From contig NC_085121.1 of assembly GCF_030269925.1 (NCBI RefSeq), forward strand, positions 5,969,501-6,033,500: 64,000 bases of DNA, read 5' to 3'. Numbering within the stretch: the first letter of the stretch is position 1; the number at the start of each line of letters is the position of its first letter. The notes under the pieces were generated by a model that saw nothing but the letters and a program-made list of their open reading frames with translations, was not told the DNA's origin and did not search any database. The position numbers and the translations under genes were made by a program. This document shows positions 1-10,849 of this stretch, in pieces. This DNA is from Bombyx mori. Taxonomy: Eukaryota > Arthropoda > Insecta > Lepidoptera > Bombycidae.

Positions 1-324
1 ACTAGCATTCCAGTTTAAGCAAAAAATGCAAAAATAGGTGTAATCCCTATTTACCCGAAAATTGCGGTTAATTGGGACGAAATGAGAAATTTGCTAGGGT
101 TGGCACTACTTTTATTTTTATATATAGTTTTAATTTATTTATTTACTTAGTTGCACCAACAAAGTGATCATCAATAAAAAAAAATGAAAAACTGACAAAA
201 ATACATGGCAGACATCACCTCAATTATAGGTGCAATCGACAGTGCTGATATTTCTATCTGGGTTAAGAGATTAGGTGTGTCGGTTATTCCATGGATTAAT
301 CAGATGAATACCCCCACTCTGAAC

Positions 325-505
325 AAATTTGAAATATTTATTATTCAAATATTAAATATATTACTTAGACATTTTTGTCCACCTTGAGATTTCATTGATC
401 TTGCTACATGTCTCTGCAAAATCGACTTACTTATATTAAATTGCTTATCTATTTCAACTAAAGACTTATTCTCAATTTCGCTTCGAATATACCACATTTT
501 TAGCA
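325..505 (-). pseudogene. psq/pogo-type helix-turn-helix transposase remnant
   Basis: Read on the minus strand, about 45 codons are open, starting near 495 and running towards 350. They contain SLVEIDKQFNISKSILQRHV followed by a KSQGGQKCLS-like stretch. This layout (short helix, turn, KS.LQRHV recognition helix, then SxGGQ..LS) is typical of the psq-type HTH at the start of pogo/Tigger-like DDE transposases in insects. The frame closes after about 15 more residues and no DDE domain was found nearby. It is a decayed N-terminal piece of a transposon, not an active gene. The subfamily cannot be settled by eye. Confidence 0.45.
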
Positions 506-1067
506 ACAAATTTAAAAAATATTGTTATAACTACATAGACAACCCTACAAACCTGTACCTATTTATACTTAGGTCGTTTCCATTTCACGTATTCTCATCC
601 CAATTGACCCCTTATTCGTTGTTATTTGTACCTAAGACGTCCCCAATATCCCCAAAAACAACAGATTTTTACATGTATTTTTATTTAATCAAATACATTA
701 AAACCAATAACAACTGAGACTTACCTTTAATATATATGCTGGTTCAAACACTAAATAACGTTTATAAATCATAGTCGTCTTCTATTATTATCAAATAAAT
801 AAAAGAGAGCAAAGTTTCTAGCACTAAAGTAATTACCACCACAGGAAGTTAATTTGAAACGCGATTTTTTATAAGTTAGCAGCTATTATCATGCATATTC
901 AGAGTTGTTTTGTGAACTTTCAACATTCTACTATTAAACTACAAAAAATTGAAGATTTTGCAACGAATATAAAACTTATATTGGGCGTCGAAAGATTTTC
1001 CCGGTTTTTTCCCGATTCGCCTCTCAATCCCTAATCGCCCCATTTTACCGGTATTGTTCTTTATCTA

Positions 1068-2200
1068 CTATTGCTTATATAAATAGCACCCATTTTGAAG
1101 GCACACACATAAACAAATACCTATCTCGTTCTTACTCAGCACTTTAACTCGCAGGAAAACAATATAACAGTAATTCAGTGCGTACATAAAATGAAACATG
1201 AATATACGTAAATGTCTAATGAGGCCGAAAATCCGCCATGTTGAGCGCACCAAATGTCATTGTCACGTCAGTTCGGCCGTCTGTTTTGGGTTGTACATTA
1301 TTTATTGACCCATTTATCGGTCGGAATCTATTGATCATGACACTAATCATAAATACCTCTTTAAAATATGTCATCAAAACATATTTAGACATTCTGTTTA
1401 GATATTTCGGGAAAAAGGCTACCGACAAAATCTCTTCGGAACTATTTAAATAAAATAGTTTTATTCCGCAGTAAGTAAAACACTATTGTAAAATCGTTAA
1501 ATATTTAATAATTAAGTGATTTTAGAGAGGAAGTCACAAGGAATCACGTTTGTAATTTCATTAACGAATAAATGTTCTGTAGGTGTTTTTTTTTTATCAG
1601 GCGGTCCCTTGATATGTTTAAAATTTGAATCACTCTCAAGTGAGAGTGATTCAAATGGTGCGGTGCACCTTCCTTGGGGTGCACTGCGGTAGTCTGTTAC
1701 GGACTTTAGAGTCAGCAAAACAATTAAAATAGATTGTAATAGTCTAAGAAAAACACGTACTCAAAATACGATAACATTCAGCATGCTAGAAATGGGCTGA
1801 TGGCACTGTACTATGCCATATCTTTATGTTTTGCGGCAAACGACAACTTTATAAAATCAGTGTAGCAAATTTTAAAAATCGTCATATCGTTTACTTGGAA
1901 AATTTGAAGCACGAACTCGTCTTAGATTTCACATAATATCTAAATCACATCATCTTTGCACATAACAATATACTTAATTCCTATTAAAGTATAAATTCTA
2001 CAAATACATTCATACTCAACAATATTTAAAATAAAATAAGCCAAGAACGTTTATCGATAAAACCTACTAACATTAAAATCTTCTGGGCAGCACTAAAACC
2101 GCCATGTTTTGTGGCCAGATGACGTCACAGTGGCACGAATTTTTTGTTGACGTTTCATTTCCATAGGTTTCCTACTTCTGTGCACATAGACCTATATAGT
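1068..2200. repeat. Tandem duplication, unit 1
   Basis: This is the first of two neighbouring direct copies of a roughly 1.1-1.3-kb unit. It begins near the shared string tgcttatataaatagcaccc and runs through a second shared block (cggtcggaatctattgatca) to a shared end that carries the TGACGTCAC palindrome and a GTTTCCTACTT motif. Similarity to unit 2 is very high. Relative to unit 2 it lacks about 176 bp between 1310 and 1316. Short ORFs in it (for example the one ending SSELFK) occur in both units and match no family I know. Confidence 0.75.
1623..1656. repeat. Perfect 16-bp inverted repeat
   Basis: Two 16-bp arms (1623-1638 and 1641-1656) are exact reverse complements separated by two bases, so the stretch could form a tight hairpin. 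It lies inside duplication unit 1. The equivalent place in unit 2 (about 2968-2999) is shorter and mismatched. Role unknown. Confidence 0.8.
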
Positions 2201-2230
2201 AGGGACACGACATATTGTTCTATACGTACA

Positions 2231-3580
2231 ATTGCTTATATAAATAGCACCCATTTTGAAGGCACATACATAAACATATATCTATCTCATTCTTACTCAG
2301 CACTTTAACTCGCAGGAAAACAATATAACAGTATTTCAGTGCGTACATAAAATGAAACATGAATATACGTAAATGTATCCGTCTCCGTCTAATGAGGCCG
2401 AAAATCCGCCATGTTTAGCGCGCCAAATGTCATTGTCACGTCAGTTCGGCTGTCTGTTTTGGGTTGTACATTATTTATTGACTTTGATATCGATTTAATA
2501 TGATTGCATAAAATTTCTTATTTTATCATGCTTAAAACATACAAAAATAATAATTAAAACATATTTTATAGGATCTCAAGAAAGTCGATGCCCCAAAACT
2601 ATTATCTATATATATTTAAATTCATTATGGAGCCCTCATTCGAAAAATCGGACACCATTTTCGGTCGGAATCTATTGATCATGACACTAATCATAAATAC
2701 CTCTTTAAAATATGTCATCAAAACATATTTAGACATTCTGTTTAGATATTTCAGGAAAAAGGCTACCGACAAAATCTCTTCGGAACTATTTAAATAAAAT
2801 AGTTTTATTCCGCAGTGAGTAAAACACTATTGTCAACTCGTTAAATATTTAATAATTAAGTGATTTTAGAGAGGAAGTCACAAGGAATGACGTTTGTAAT
2901 TTTATTAAAGAATAAATGTTCTGTAGGTGTTTTTTTTTATCAGGTGGTCCCTTGATAAGTTTAAAATTTGAATCACTCAAGTGAGAGTGCTTCAAATGGT
3001 GCGGCGTACCTTCCTTGAGGTGCGCTGCGGTAGTGTGTTACGGACTTTAGAGTCAGCAAAACAATTAAAATAGATTGTAATAGTCTAAGAAAAACACGTA
3101 CTCAAAATACGATAACATTCAGCATGCTAGAAATGGGCAGATGGCACTGTACTACGCCATATCTTTATGTTTTGCGGCAAACGACAACTTTATAAAATCA
3201 GTGTAGCAAATTTTAAAAATCGTCATATCGTTTACTTGGCAAATTTGAAGCACGAACTCGTCTTAGATTTCACATAATATCTAAATCACATCATCTTTGC
3301 ACATAACAATATACTTACTTCCTATTAAAGTATAAATTCTACAAATACATTCACTCAACAATATTTAAAATAAAATGAGCCAAGAACGTTTATCGATAAA
3401 ACCTACTAACATTAAAATCTTCTGGGCAGCTCTAAAACCGCCATGTTTTGTGGCCAGATGACGTCACGGTGGCACGAATTTTTTGTGGACGTTTCATTTC
3501 CATAGGTTTCCTACTTTAGTGTCAGTGCACGAATTTTTTGTTGACGTTTCATTTCGATAGGTTTCCTACTTCAGTGTAGC
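2231..3580. repeat. Tandem duplication, unit 2
   Basis: This is the second direct copy of the unit at 1068-2200. It carries an extra internal block at 2482-2660. Its right end is followed by a short third repeat of the GACGTTTCATTT...GTTTCCTACTT motif (about 3525-3576). Differences from unit 1 are scattered substitutions and small indels, so the duplication is fairly recent. The unit may be non-autonomous transposon sequence; I found no coding sequence in it that I could name. Confidence 0.7.
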
Positions 3581-4475
3581 GATGTGAACCGATTACAATT
3601 TCTGGCTCCGGTTTATTACCGGTTTTTTTCTCAAAAAACCGGTTTTTTTAGGTATTTTTAGGTTTTTTCCATAAAGGCTAAATAATCACTAAATAAAACA
3701 AATTTACGTACAAACGAAGAGTTTTCTTCATACAATTAATTGGGTGAGCATATTTTATATAGGTTTTTAATGATCATATATATTATCCAATAATAAAAAG
3801 CTTTTTATTTTTTATTTAATACTATTGTATTAAATCAAAATTTGGATGCAAGAGGCATAGTTGGTCCACTGCGTCATTCAGAAGCCTGCTCCTTCTGGAT
3901 GTTAGCACGTGCCAGCAATTTCGGTGTGGTTTTCTGTGGCGGTTTCAGTCTCAATATACATTCGCACTATATTCACTGCAGCCGCCGTGGCGTTCGGAAT
4001 ATCCCGTTTTCGCTAATGCAAAAAATCCAGAATACCAGGCTTTTTAAAATTGTTTGTGGTTTTTTCTGGCTGTTCCGATGATAAAGCGAGAGTTGAAAAT
4101 TCTTCAAGAAGATTCCCCAGTTCACGATGCACCATCTCTTTTGCAGACAACATGTGCTCTGGTTGGCGAAAGCCATTTCTGATTGTTCGGTGCAGATATG
4201 TGGATATTTGGGTCACGGTCCTCATTTCGTACGCTAAAAGTCTACCAACCATATTGTGGTTATTGCACTGTCGTTTTTAAATGTAATGCACGGTAATTTG
4301 ATTCTGAAACACGGCTTTTTTTATATTTGTAGCTTGTATATTTGATCTGGTAGCACTGGTGTGAACTGTGAATGTAAAGCGTAAAAAACCGGTATTCTTA
4401 AATAAAAACCGGTATTTATCGGTATGTATAAAACCGGTTTTTCTCCGGTTTTCTTCGAACCGGTTTACATCCCTA
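3577..4475 (-). mobile_element. hAT-like DNA transposon (899 bp), defective
   Basis: The termini are inverted repeats: the left end starts TAGCGATGTGAACCG and the right end reads CGGTTTACATCCCTA. They are flanked by an identical 8-bp duplication CTTCAGTG at 3569-3576 and 4476-4483. An 8-bp duplication and a TAGSGATG terminus are hallmarks of the hAT superfamily. CCGGTTTT motifs recur near both ends. A minus-strand ORF at 4013-4252 looks like a shortened remnant of the transposase; no complete transposase remains. The element interrupts a repeat whose 3' end continues at 4484. Confidence 0.8.
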
Positions 4476-4483
4476 CTTCAGTG

Positions 4484-4577
4484 GAGGAGAGCCGCAGACC
4501 GGGCTCAGTGGTGTAGATTGGGAGAGGCCTATGTCCAGCAGTGGACGATTGTGGGCTGTTGATGATGATGATGATGA
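4484..4577 (+). mobile_element. 3' end of an RTE-like LINE with (GAT)n tail
   Basis: The stretch GGGAGAGGCCTATGTCCAGC followed by AGTGGACG and a GATGATGAT tail is a recurrent lepidopteran LINE 3' end of RTE type. RTE elements commonly end in short tandem repeats rather than poly(A). No reverse transcriptase sequence lies upstream; the hAT-like element sits in its 5' side. Confidence 0.55.
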
Positions 4578-5820
4578 ACTGAACTAAAGCAAATATTGAA
4601 ATTGAATGTGTAGTATTGTGTAGGTTTTTACAATTTTGTTATGTTTAAAAACTATAGTAAATCGATCATTAATCGACGTATCGATTTCACAGCCCAGTAG
4701 GAATCAATAACTTTAATGTTACTGTAGTCCCTGGAGAGAACCAAAACTAACGTACTAAGAGAAAAGAGTGTACTCTCGGAAGTTTTTATCAAATATATTT
4801 AAAACAGCGGCCTCTGATAATTGGCTTTAAACTAATTCCATATTCCTTCATACAGCTGTTTTTTTTTGGGCGAGTTAACGAGCTTACAGCCTTCTTAGTG
4901 TTAAGTTGATGCCAGAAACTTTAAGCATCAACAATGTAAATGATATCCCCCACTTCAAGACTTGACTTCTACATTTAAAATTCGTATAACACAAATTCCG
5001 AATAGTCGGAAAGCACTACTGCTTCGCTGGAGAAATACGCATGGTACTACTCGTACAGGCTCCACACACACTTCACCACCATGAAATAATCATCTATTAA
5101 ATCAGCAGTTTGTATCTCTGTTCCTGTCTGCCTGCTGTATTAAAGGTAAAATCAATAAATGAATAACCGAATACCATCTTGGCAAAATCTCAATAAACCC
5201 ACTGAATACCTATGTTGCTGAAACTTTTTATATTTGAATAGTACAAAATATTCTACACGCCAAAGATAATACAATAAACAAAGTTGGTAGGTAGTTATTT
5301 TAGAGTAAAATGCAGATATTTTTCAAAAGAATTTTTCACAAAATCATAGACCTATAATAATACAATTTATCACTAAATAGTATAAAAATAATCGGACATA
5401 CCCTGCCCGCAGTCCTTAAATTAAACACTTTCGGAACACAGAAGAGTTTTCTGCACCAATCCAGGACGTAATTTATATTTTAAACTATGAATATGAAAGA
5501 CATAATAACAATTGAGAAAACAGTACATAACAAACGCATTTATTTATTTTATTATATTTTCATTTAATAATAATTCAAAATCAAACGTAAGGAAAGTGTT
5601 TGTAACCATTTTCTACTCCAAAGGAAAGATCTTCCAATGAGTAAATGTTTTTGGTCTTACAGTGCAACGAAATATCCCATTTTGGGTTGTGGCGATATAG
5701 ATTTTCGCTACATTTCTTTTGCGTGCTGATAGATTATTAATAAAACAACATTTCTATTATCAAATTACACAACAAAGATACAATTACAATAATTATATTA
5801 TTCTACAACATGAAACGAAT
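4578..5820. other. AT-rich spacer without recognised gene
   Basis: I see no open frame with protein-family features and no clear repeat termini. Its right part lies directly downstream of the minus-strand nucleotidyltransferase gene and probably contains that gene's 3' untranslated region. Minus-strand AATAAA candidates occur there. Confidence 0.4.
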
Positions 5821-5824
5821 TGGA

Positions 5825-6988
5825 TCATTGAATGCATTTTTGTTTATTTTTATTTTCTTTAGTAAAATATATGTAGACTATTTCTGGGTTTACGAATTTA
5901 TTTCTGTCTATGTTATTGATTACAATAGATAATTTATTAAACCATGTCTTACATGTTTCCTTTTTTATGTTTTCAAGCAAATTATGTTCTTTACACCAAA
6001 AGTTGGCTATTTTGCCTGTGAACAAACATTCGTTCAATCTCTTTAACATGTGTAAAACTAGGAATTCCAAAGCGTTCGACTTCCAAAAATTCTCATCTGT
6101 TCTAAAAGATTCCCATAAAAATACAGTTTTTATATAATAACTTGATAAAGTTTTTAAATTTTGAGTATCACGTAAGAGTTTTATAATTTTCAGTGTTGAT
6201 TTCAAATTATATTTATTATATATATAAAATCTTTCTTGAAATGGAAACGCCAATCGCCAGCTGTAGTCATCATTGGAGGGTTTAGGTACTACAAAGTATT
6301 GATTAATTTTTGTTGCGCTTATTTTGTCTAAATCAATTTTGGAATTATTAGGGATCTTAGGTAGCATAAATGAAAGTGAAGGAACCAAATCAATATCTAT
6401 GACATGATCGTTGTTTTTTAACGTCAGTGTATTGGCAGGTCCAGACAGCCTATGTTGAATTTGAAAAGCATTCCTGTTCTCTTGAAACCCATATTCGTTA
6501 ACGTCATGAAGATGCCCCAGAGCGATATCTATAACGCTTTGTATCCACGACCTGAATCTTTTGACACTCAGGCGATGATTTTTATCGCACCATAATATAG
6601 TGTTTATAAACCCTTTCATAGTCGTCTGTGGTGTTTTTGATAATCTTCGAAACTCTGATGGCATTATCACAAAAGTATATCCGTTTTGTGATTCTGCAGC
6701 TTCAAGACTAACTTTACAATAGTTGATAGGTATGGTAAGAATCAAATTTATATCATATTCCGAAGGATGTTTCACTCTTACTCCATCGAAGTAGCTGCCT
6801 AAAAATTCGAGTTTTGGTTTCATATTACGAAATAAGCCATTTTTTGATTTCATAGTATTGATTAATTGATTGAGGGCTTTGAATAAAATTTGATTATTCA
6901 TTATTTTATTTTCCTTTCTTATTCTGACATAAGTACGATTGATGTCTTGAAAACATTTTTCTAAGCTTTTTCGTTCGTCTTTTTTCAT
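5825..6988 (-). CDS. cGAS-like receptor (cGLR / Mab-21 family nucleotidyltransferase)
   Basis: One uninterrupted 387-codon frame. The N-terminal half carries the nucleotidyltransferase core: a G-S pair at residues 64-65 in LGSYFDGVRVKHP, the metal-binding pair E77/D79 in SEYDINL, and a third acidic residue in the VIDIDLVPSL strand (D198/D200). The C-terminal half is helical and Lys/Asn-rich, as in Mab-21/cGAS folds. No cysteine/histidine zinc-thumb cluster is seen, which fits insect cGAS-like receptors rather than vertebrate cGAS. Proteins of this type bind nucleic acid and make cyclic dinucleotides that activate STING. The catalytic set looks complete, so an enzyme is likely, but ligand and product cannot be read from sequence. 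Just before the ATG the minus strand reads TATTTTCAG then AGCA, a good 3' splice site, so a 5' untranslated exon probably lies upstream (above 7000). Confidence 0.82.
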   Translation of the reverse strand: MKKDERKSLEKCFQDINRTYVRIRKENKIMNNQILFKALNQLINTMKSKNGLFRNMKPKLEFLGSYFDGVRVKHPSEYDINLILTIPINYCKVSLEAAESQNGYTFVIMPSEFRRLSKTPQTTMKGFINTILWCDKNHRLSVKRFRSWIQSVIDIALGHLHDVNEYGFQENRNAFQIQHRLSGPANTLTLKNNDHVIDIDLVPSLSFMLPKIPNNSKIDLDKISATKINQYFVVPKPSNDDYSWRLAFPFQERFYIYNKYNLKSTLKIIKLLRDTQNLKTLSSYYIKTVFLWESFRTDENFWKSNALEFLVLHMLKRLNECLFTGKIANFWCKEHNLLENIKKETCKTWFNKLSIVINNIDRNKFVNPEIVYIYFTKENKNKQKCIQ

Positions 6989-6994
6989 TGCTCT

Positions 6995-8820
6995 GAAAAT
7001 AAGAATCTGATTGAAGGTTACTTATTATTTTTCGGATGCAAGGGATTCTTGGCGGATCAGAGGTATATCCCAATTCGACGAGACTTTACTAACAACTACC
7101 CGCTGCTTGAAAAATCTGAAGCAGCTGGTTCATGAGTTTATCCACCTCACGGTATAACGCCACTGTCTACGTAGGTAATTCAATGTCACACACGTTCACT
7201 TACAAGTGTTTCTGCTAGAGTAATAAGCAGCACGGTCGTGGACGAAAAGGGCTAACTGGTAAAGGTGGCCCGATGACATCGTTAATACTGTTACAAGCAC
7301 ATCTATTGGTAGCGGCAACCGTCTCTTGGCTAATAACGGCATTAACAAATGGCCCAAACAGTTGCGTTCCAGACTAAGGTTGGTATATGAGAAGAATGTC
7401 CGTCCATGATGTTCCTTATGACTAAGAAGATAGGGTAATCAATAACCATGGAGAGTGGAACAGTGCACAAAAGTAAATCCTCACCAATTCACTGAAAAGT
7501 TATTTCAGTTCATCTCATCACATCCAACTATGGTGTTGTTTTACGACACCATGATAAATATAATAACGTTTCATTTCATTTTCATACAAAAGATATGACT
7601 AAAGCGTATGTTAGAAAAGATTTGGCTGAATGGGCAATGTTCCCTTCATTTGTTCAATACACGAATGAAACGAAGAAAACATGATTTTAATCTGAGAAAT
7701 ATCAATAAACATGTCAATTGTCAACCAATTTCAGAAATCAGAATTTTCCCGAATAATATAAGATATATTCATCAATAATATACTTTTAATTAAAGATGTC
7801 TACTTGGATTTGATCGTTTAAAAATAAAAACAGTGCATTTTATTTCTCTTTTGAAAATGTACTTTGTAAAGATTCTTGTCCTAATCATTTTCAGTACTTG
7901 ATCAAAATACATATTATGTAGGTACCTACCTAGTTTTGATGAAGTATAAATCAATCTTTAGACCTCTTCTGTTTATAATACCTATACTACCTATGTAATG
8001 TATTTAGGCTGTAAACTGAGTGTATTTTGAAAACTAGTTTTTTTCTCACGTTTCCAACAATTTTATAAATAATAACTTGCGGAATAAAGATCGTCAATAC
8101 TTCACACTGGTATATTCGTCACAATGTTCATCACAGAATACTCCGATTATGATTATAATTTTTTGCACGATTTATTGTAAAGTAAACACTTACTACGCTC
8201 ACCGAATAGTTTGTAAGAGTGTTTTTATGATTTAGAATTTCATAAAACAATTACAATAACGTACGTATCGCTTTTACAACTATATTACTAACCAACACAA
8301 AGTTTTAAGTATGAATGAGCGAAGTGTTACGTATATATATAGATATATGTCTTATTTAAGGCGTTTTGGGAATAACCCGAATAACAAGTAGTCTTGCCAG
8401 TAGTCAAATTAGAAAAATATCAAAGTAAACTTATAAGAAACCGAAACATTCACTCACTTATCCACTTTCGTGTGTAACAGCGACGTACACGCAACAGGCT
8501 GTGCAAAAAAAATACAGCATCATCTATAAAGCCCACTATCTACATGTAGCGTACATAGGATGCGTACCTACTATTTACATATTTTTTTAGTATGACAATC
8601 CGCTTTTTGCAATGCCAACACTTTATCGCTTTTAATTAATTCATATTATTTATTCATAAATTCAATACATAATACTTTAATTATTCATACATTCAATACA
8701 TAATTACTATGTTATATGAATAATCAAATTGAGCGAAACAAGTTGATTTATGTGAGACAGTCATCAATTGGGATGAAGACGAATGACATCAAATGGAAAG
8801 AGACATGTATCTGAACTCCT
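6995..8820. other. Upstream region of the cGAS-like gene, no recognised CDS
   Basis: It should contain the promoter and any 5' untranslated exon of the nucleotidyltransferase gene. The part at 7040-7480 is less AT-rich than its surroundings and has short open stretches on both strands that match no family I know. The rest is AT-rich and unremarkable. Confidence 0.35.
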
Positions 8821-8824
8821 ACTT

Positions 8825-9064
8825 GTGGAGTTCAGGTACTAAACGGTTAATATACGGTCAATGACCCATAGAGACAGCCCACTGAGTTTCTTGCAGGATC
8901 TTCTCAGTGGGTCACGTTTCCGATCCGATGGTAGATTCTCCGAAGCACTGCTCTTGCAAGGGTCAGTGCTAGCAACACTTCCTGGTTTCAGCCCCGAGAG
9001 CTCGTCTACACGCTGGGGTTACGCTGATATAGCCTCTCAAGGCTATCAGCATAGGTAAAAAAGA
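8825..9064 (+). mobile_element. SINE-like repeat, family B
   Basis: It contains the family signature: CCCACTGAGTTTCT, then TCTCAGTGGGTC..GTTTCCGATC, then AGATTCTCCGAAGCACTGCT, and ends GGCTATCAGCATAGGT followed by an A-rich tail. Several copies of the same block occur in this window on both strands. The 196-bp ORF across it is not a gene. Confidence 0.7.
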
Positions 9065-9374
9065 TTAATGCTGACTATAATGGAATAATTGGTACTACGA
9101 AAAAATATACACTTGCACAAATCATTTCCACGTTGCTATCGTTCACGAAGTACGGTTAGCATGTCAAATCTTAAAAGTTAGAAAACGCAACTTCGTAATT
9201 CATGGCAATAAACAGTTTTCAAAGAAACAGCACAGGAAGCCGATTGTGCCGTGTGCGTATTGTGCCGATATAGATCCACTTCGATAAAGCGGCACGACAC
9301 GAGAATCCTCTCATCGTGGCCGCCGGTAACTACATTCCCGATCCTGCGGAAAGAATGGAAAGCAGTCGACGTCG

Positions 9375-9526
9375 CCCAAAACACGTCATTTCGGATCCTC
9401 CCGATCCACTAACGGTGCTTTTAGGTACTTCAAGCACCGGTCACCGCTCTCGTCGAACCCGTCGCTTGCGACGAAGGGCTCGACGAGTAAATTAACCCTC
9501 AGACACAGCCCACTGAGTTTCTCGCC

Positions 9527-9557
<31 letters not shown>

Positions 9558-9890
9558 TTGCCTTTGTAGGCAGACGGGCATACGGCCCACCTGATGGTGA
9601 GTGGTTACCGTCGCCCATGGACTTCAGCAATGCCAGGGGCAGAGCCAAGCCGCTGCCTACCGCTTAATACTCTCCACAAGCCTCGTTTGAAGAAGGACAT
9701 GTCATAGCGCTTATAACCGGATCTTCTCAGTGGGTCGCGTTTCCGATCCGGTGGTAGATTCTGCGAAGCACGGCTCTTGCTAGGGTTCGTGTTAGCAACG
9801 TCGTCAGGTTTGAGCCCCGTGAGCTCACCTACTAGTTAAGGTTACGCTGGAATAGCCTCTCAAGGCTACCAGCTTAGGTAGAAAAAAAAA
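9375..9890 (+). mobile_element. SINE-like repeat, family B, split by a LINE 3' end
   Basis: The left part (9375-9528) has the CGTCATTTCGGATCCTCCCG head and CACTGAGTTTCTCGCCGG. The right part resumes at 9717 with CCGGATCTTCTCAGTGGG and ends in AGCTTAGGTAGA plus poly(A). Joined, the halves match the intact copy at 27701-28010, so the piece between them is a later insertion. Confidence 0.75.
9529..9716 (-). mobile_element. 3' end of CR1/Jockey-like LINE inserted in a SINE
   Basis: A long T-run (poly(A) on the minus strand) is followed by TAGGCAGACGGGCATACGGC and the rest of the LINE 3' end, which is shared with 54.8-54.97 kb in reverse. CCGG flanks it on both sides (9525-9528 and 9717-9720), a short target duplication. 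Strongly 5'-truncated, with no coding capacity. Confidence 0.8.
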
Positions 9891-9906
9891 AGCCGATGTA
9901 GTGCAT

Positions 9907-10266
9907 GCAGATAGCGGAGATGGTTTTGAGCTTAATGCTTCGCCGGTCTACAAAGCGGCATCTATATCAGGAGATTAACACTCTAATATAAATTATGATA
10001 ATTATTCAAAATGGGTTAATGAAAAGTTATTGCTAAACTAATCTGAGAAGTCAGTTATTGTTATGGACAGCACTTCTTATCACAATACTCTAAGCAGCAA
10101 AATACCGACCTCTAATTACAGTAAAGGGGAAATGCAAAAGTGGCTGGCAGAGAACGGCATCTCATTTAATAATAGTTTAAAAATAGATGAACTAAATGAT
10201 TCGATCAAAAAGATCAAGCACCGTTTTATAACATTTATAGCAACCACATTGTCAACATATACCTAG
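9907..10266 (+). pseudogene. Tc1/IS630-like DDE transposase relic
   Basis: One frame reads through two in-frame TAA codons (about 9979 and 10039). It gives SGD(Y)H..NYDNYSKWVNEKLL, then VIVMDSTSYHNTL, then SKGEMQKWLAENGISFNN with LKIDEL. In insect IS630/Tc1-type transposases the same order occurs: GDYH..., FxKWxxxKLLPNL, VIVMDNAxYH (the catalytic D), then KxxMxxWLxxxNIxF. The D and H of the second catalytic block survive, but the first catalytic D region and the C-terminal LPPYHPDLNPIE-like block are missing. It is an inactive fragment. The SINE at 9375-9890 abuts its 5' side. Confidence 0.6.
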
Positions 10267-10359
10267 TTGTCCCAGAAAGAATGGATAATCCTGAAACACC
10301 TCATAGTAGAGCTATTGGGGAATCAAAATAAAAAATAACACATAGTTTTATAAAAAAAA

Positions 10360-10843
10360 CGCATTTATAGAAAATCCAACTCAAAATAGAAAATAAATTT
10401 TAATAAACTTTATAGTGAGGGGTAGATCTCAGGGGTATTTAAAACTATGGGTTAGTCACCAATATCGAATTTCGAATTTTAATCTTCCTTTATCACAAAC
10501 AATTTCAATTTTAAACAATAATTACATTTAGACGCGGGCGCACGCTATTCACACTCTAAACGGAAGCGCCCGGAACATAGATTATACACTGTTGAAAAGA
10601 TCGACATAGATGCTAACTATGTATAGCGAGCGGGCATACGGCCGCGAGAGTGACGTACCGGTCGGTTTGCTACAACTTGAATTAAAAATAGTGTAAGAAA
10701 AAAATGATTTTATTGTAAAAAAAAGCATGAGGTGCATGATATCAATAGTTATAAATATTTTAAAATTTATAAAAAATAATAAAAGTAAAATTTATTATTA
10801 TTAAAATTTATTTTCTATTTTTTAGTTGGATTTTTTATAACGA
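10360..10843. mobile_element. MITE-like element with ~45-bp terminal inverted repeats
   Basis: The left arm (10360-10405, containing AAAATCCAACTC and AATAGAAAATAAATTTTAAT) is nearly the reverse complement of the right arm (10798-10843). Between them lies a GC-richer core (10525-10680) with a CATAGATTATACACT motif that recurs upstream of MBF1. No coding sequence. Such long imperfect arms around a non-coding core fit a MITE. No convincing target duplication was identified, so the superfamily is open. Confidence 0.5.
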
Positions 10844-10849
10844 ATTTTT

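Noticed and set aside
7040..7480. Less AT-rich stretch that might be a pseudogene of a housekeeping gene
   Set aside because: Both strands were read in all frames and no family could be supported.
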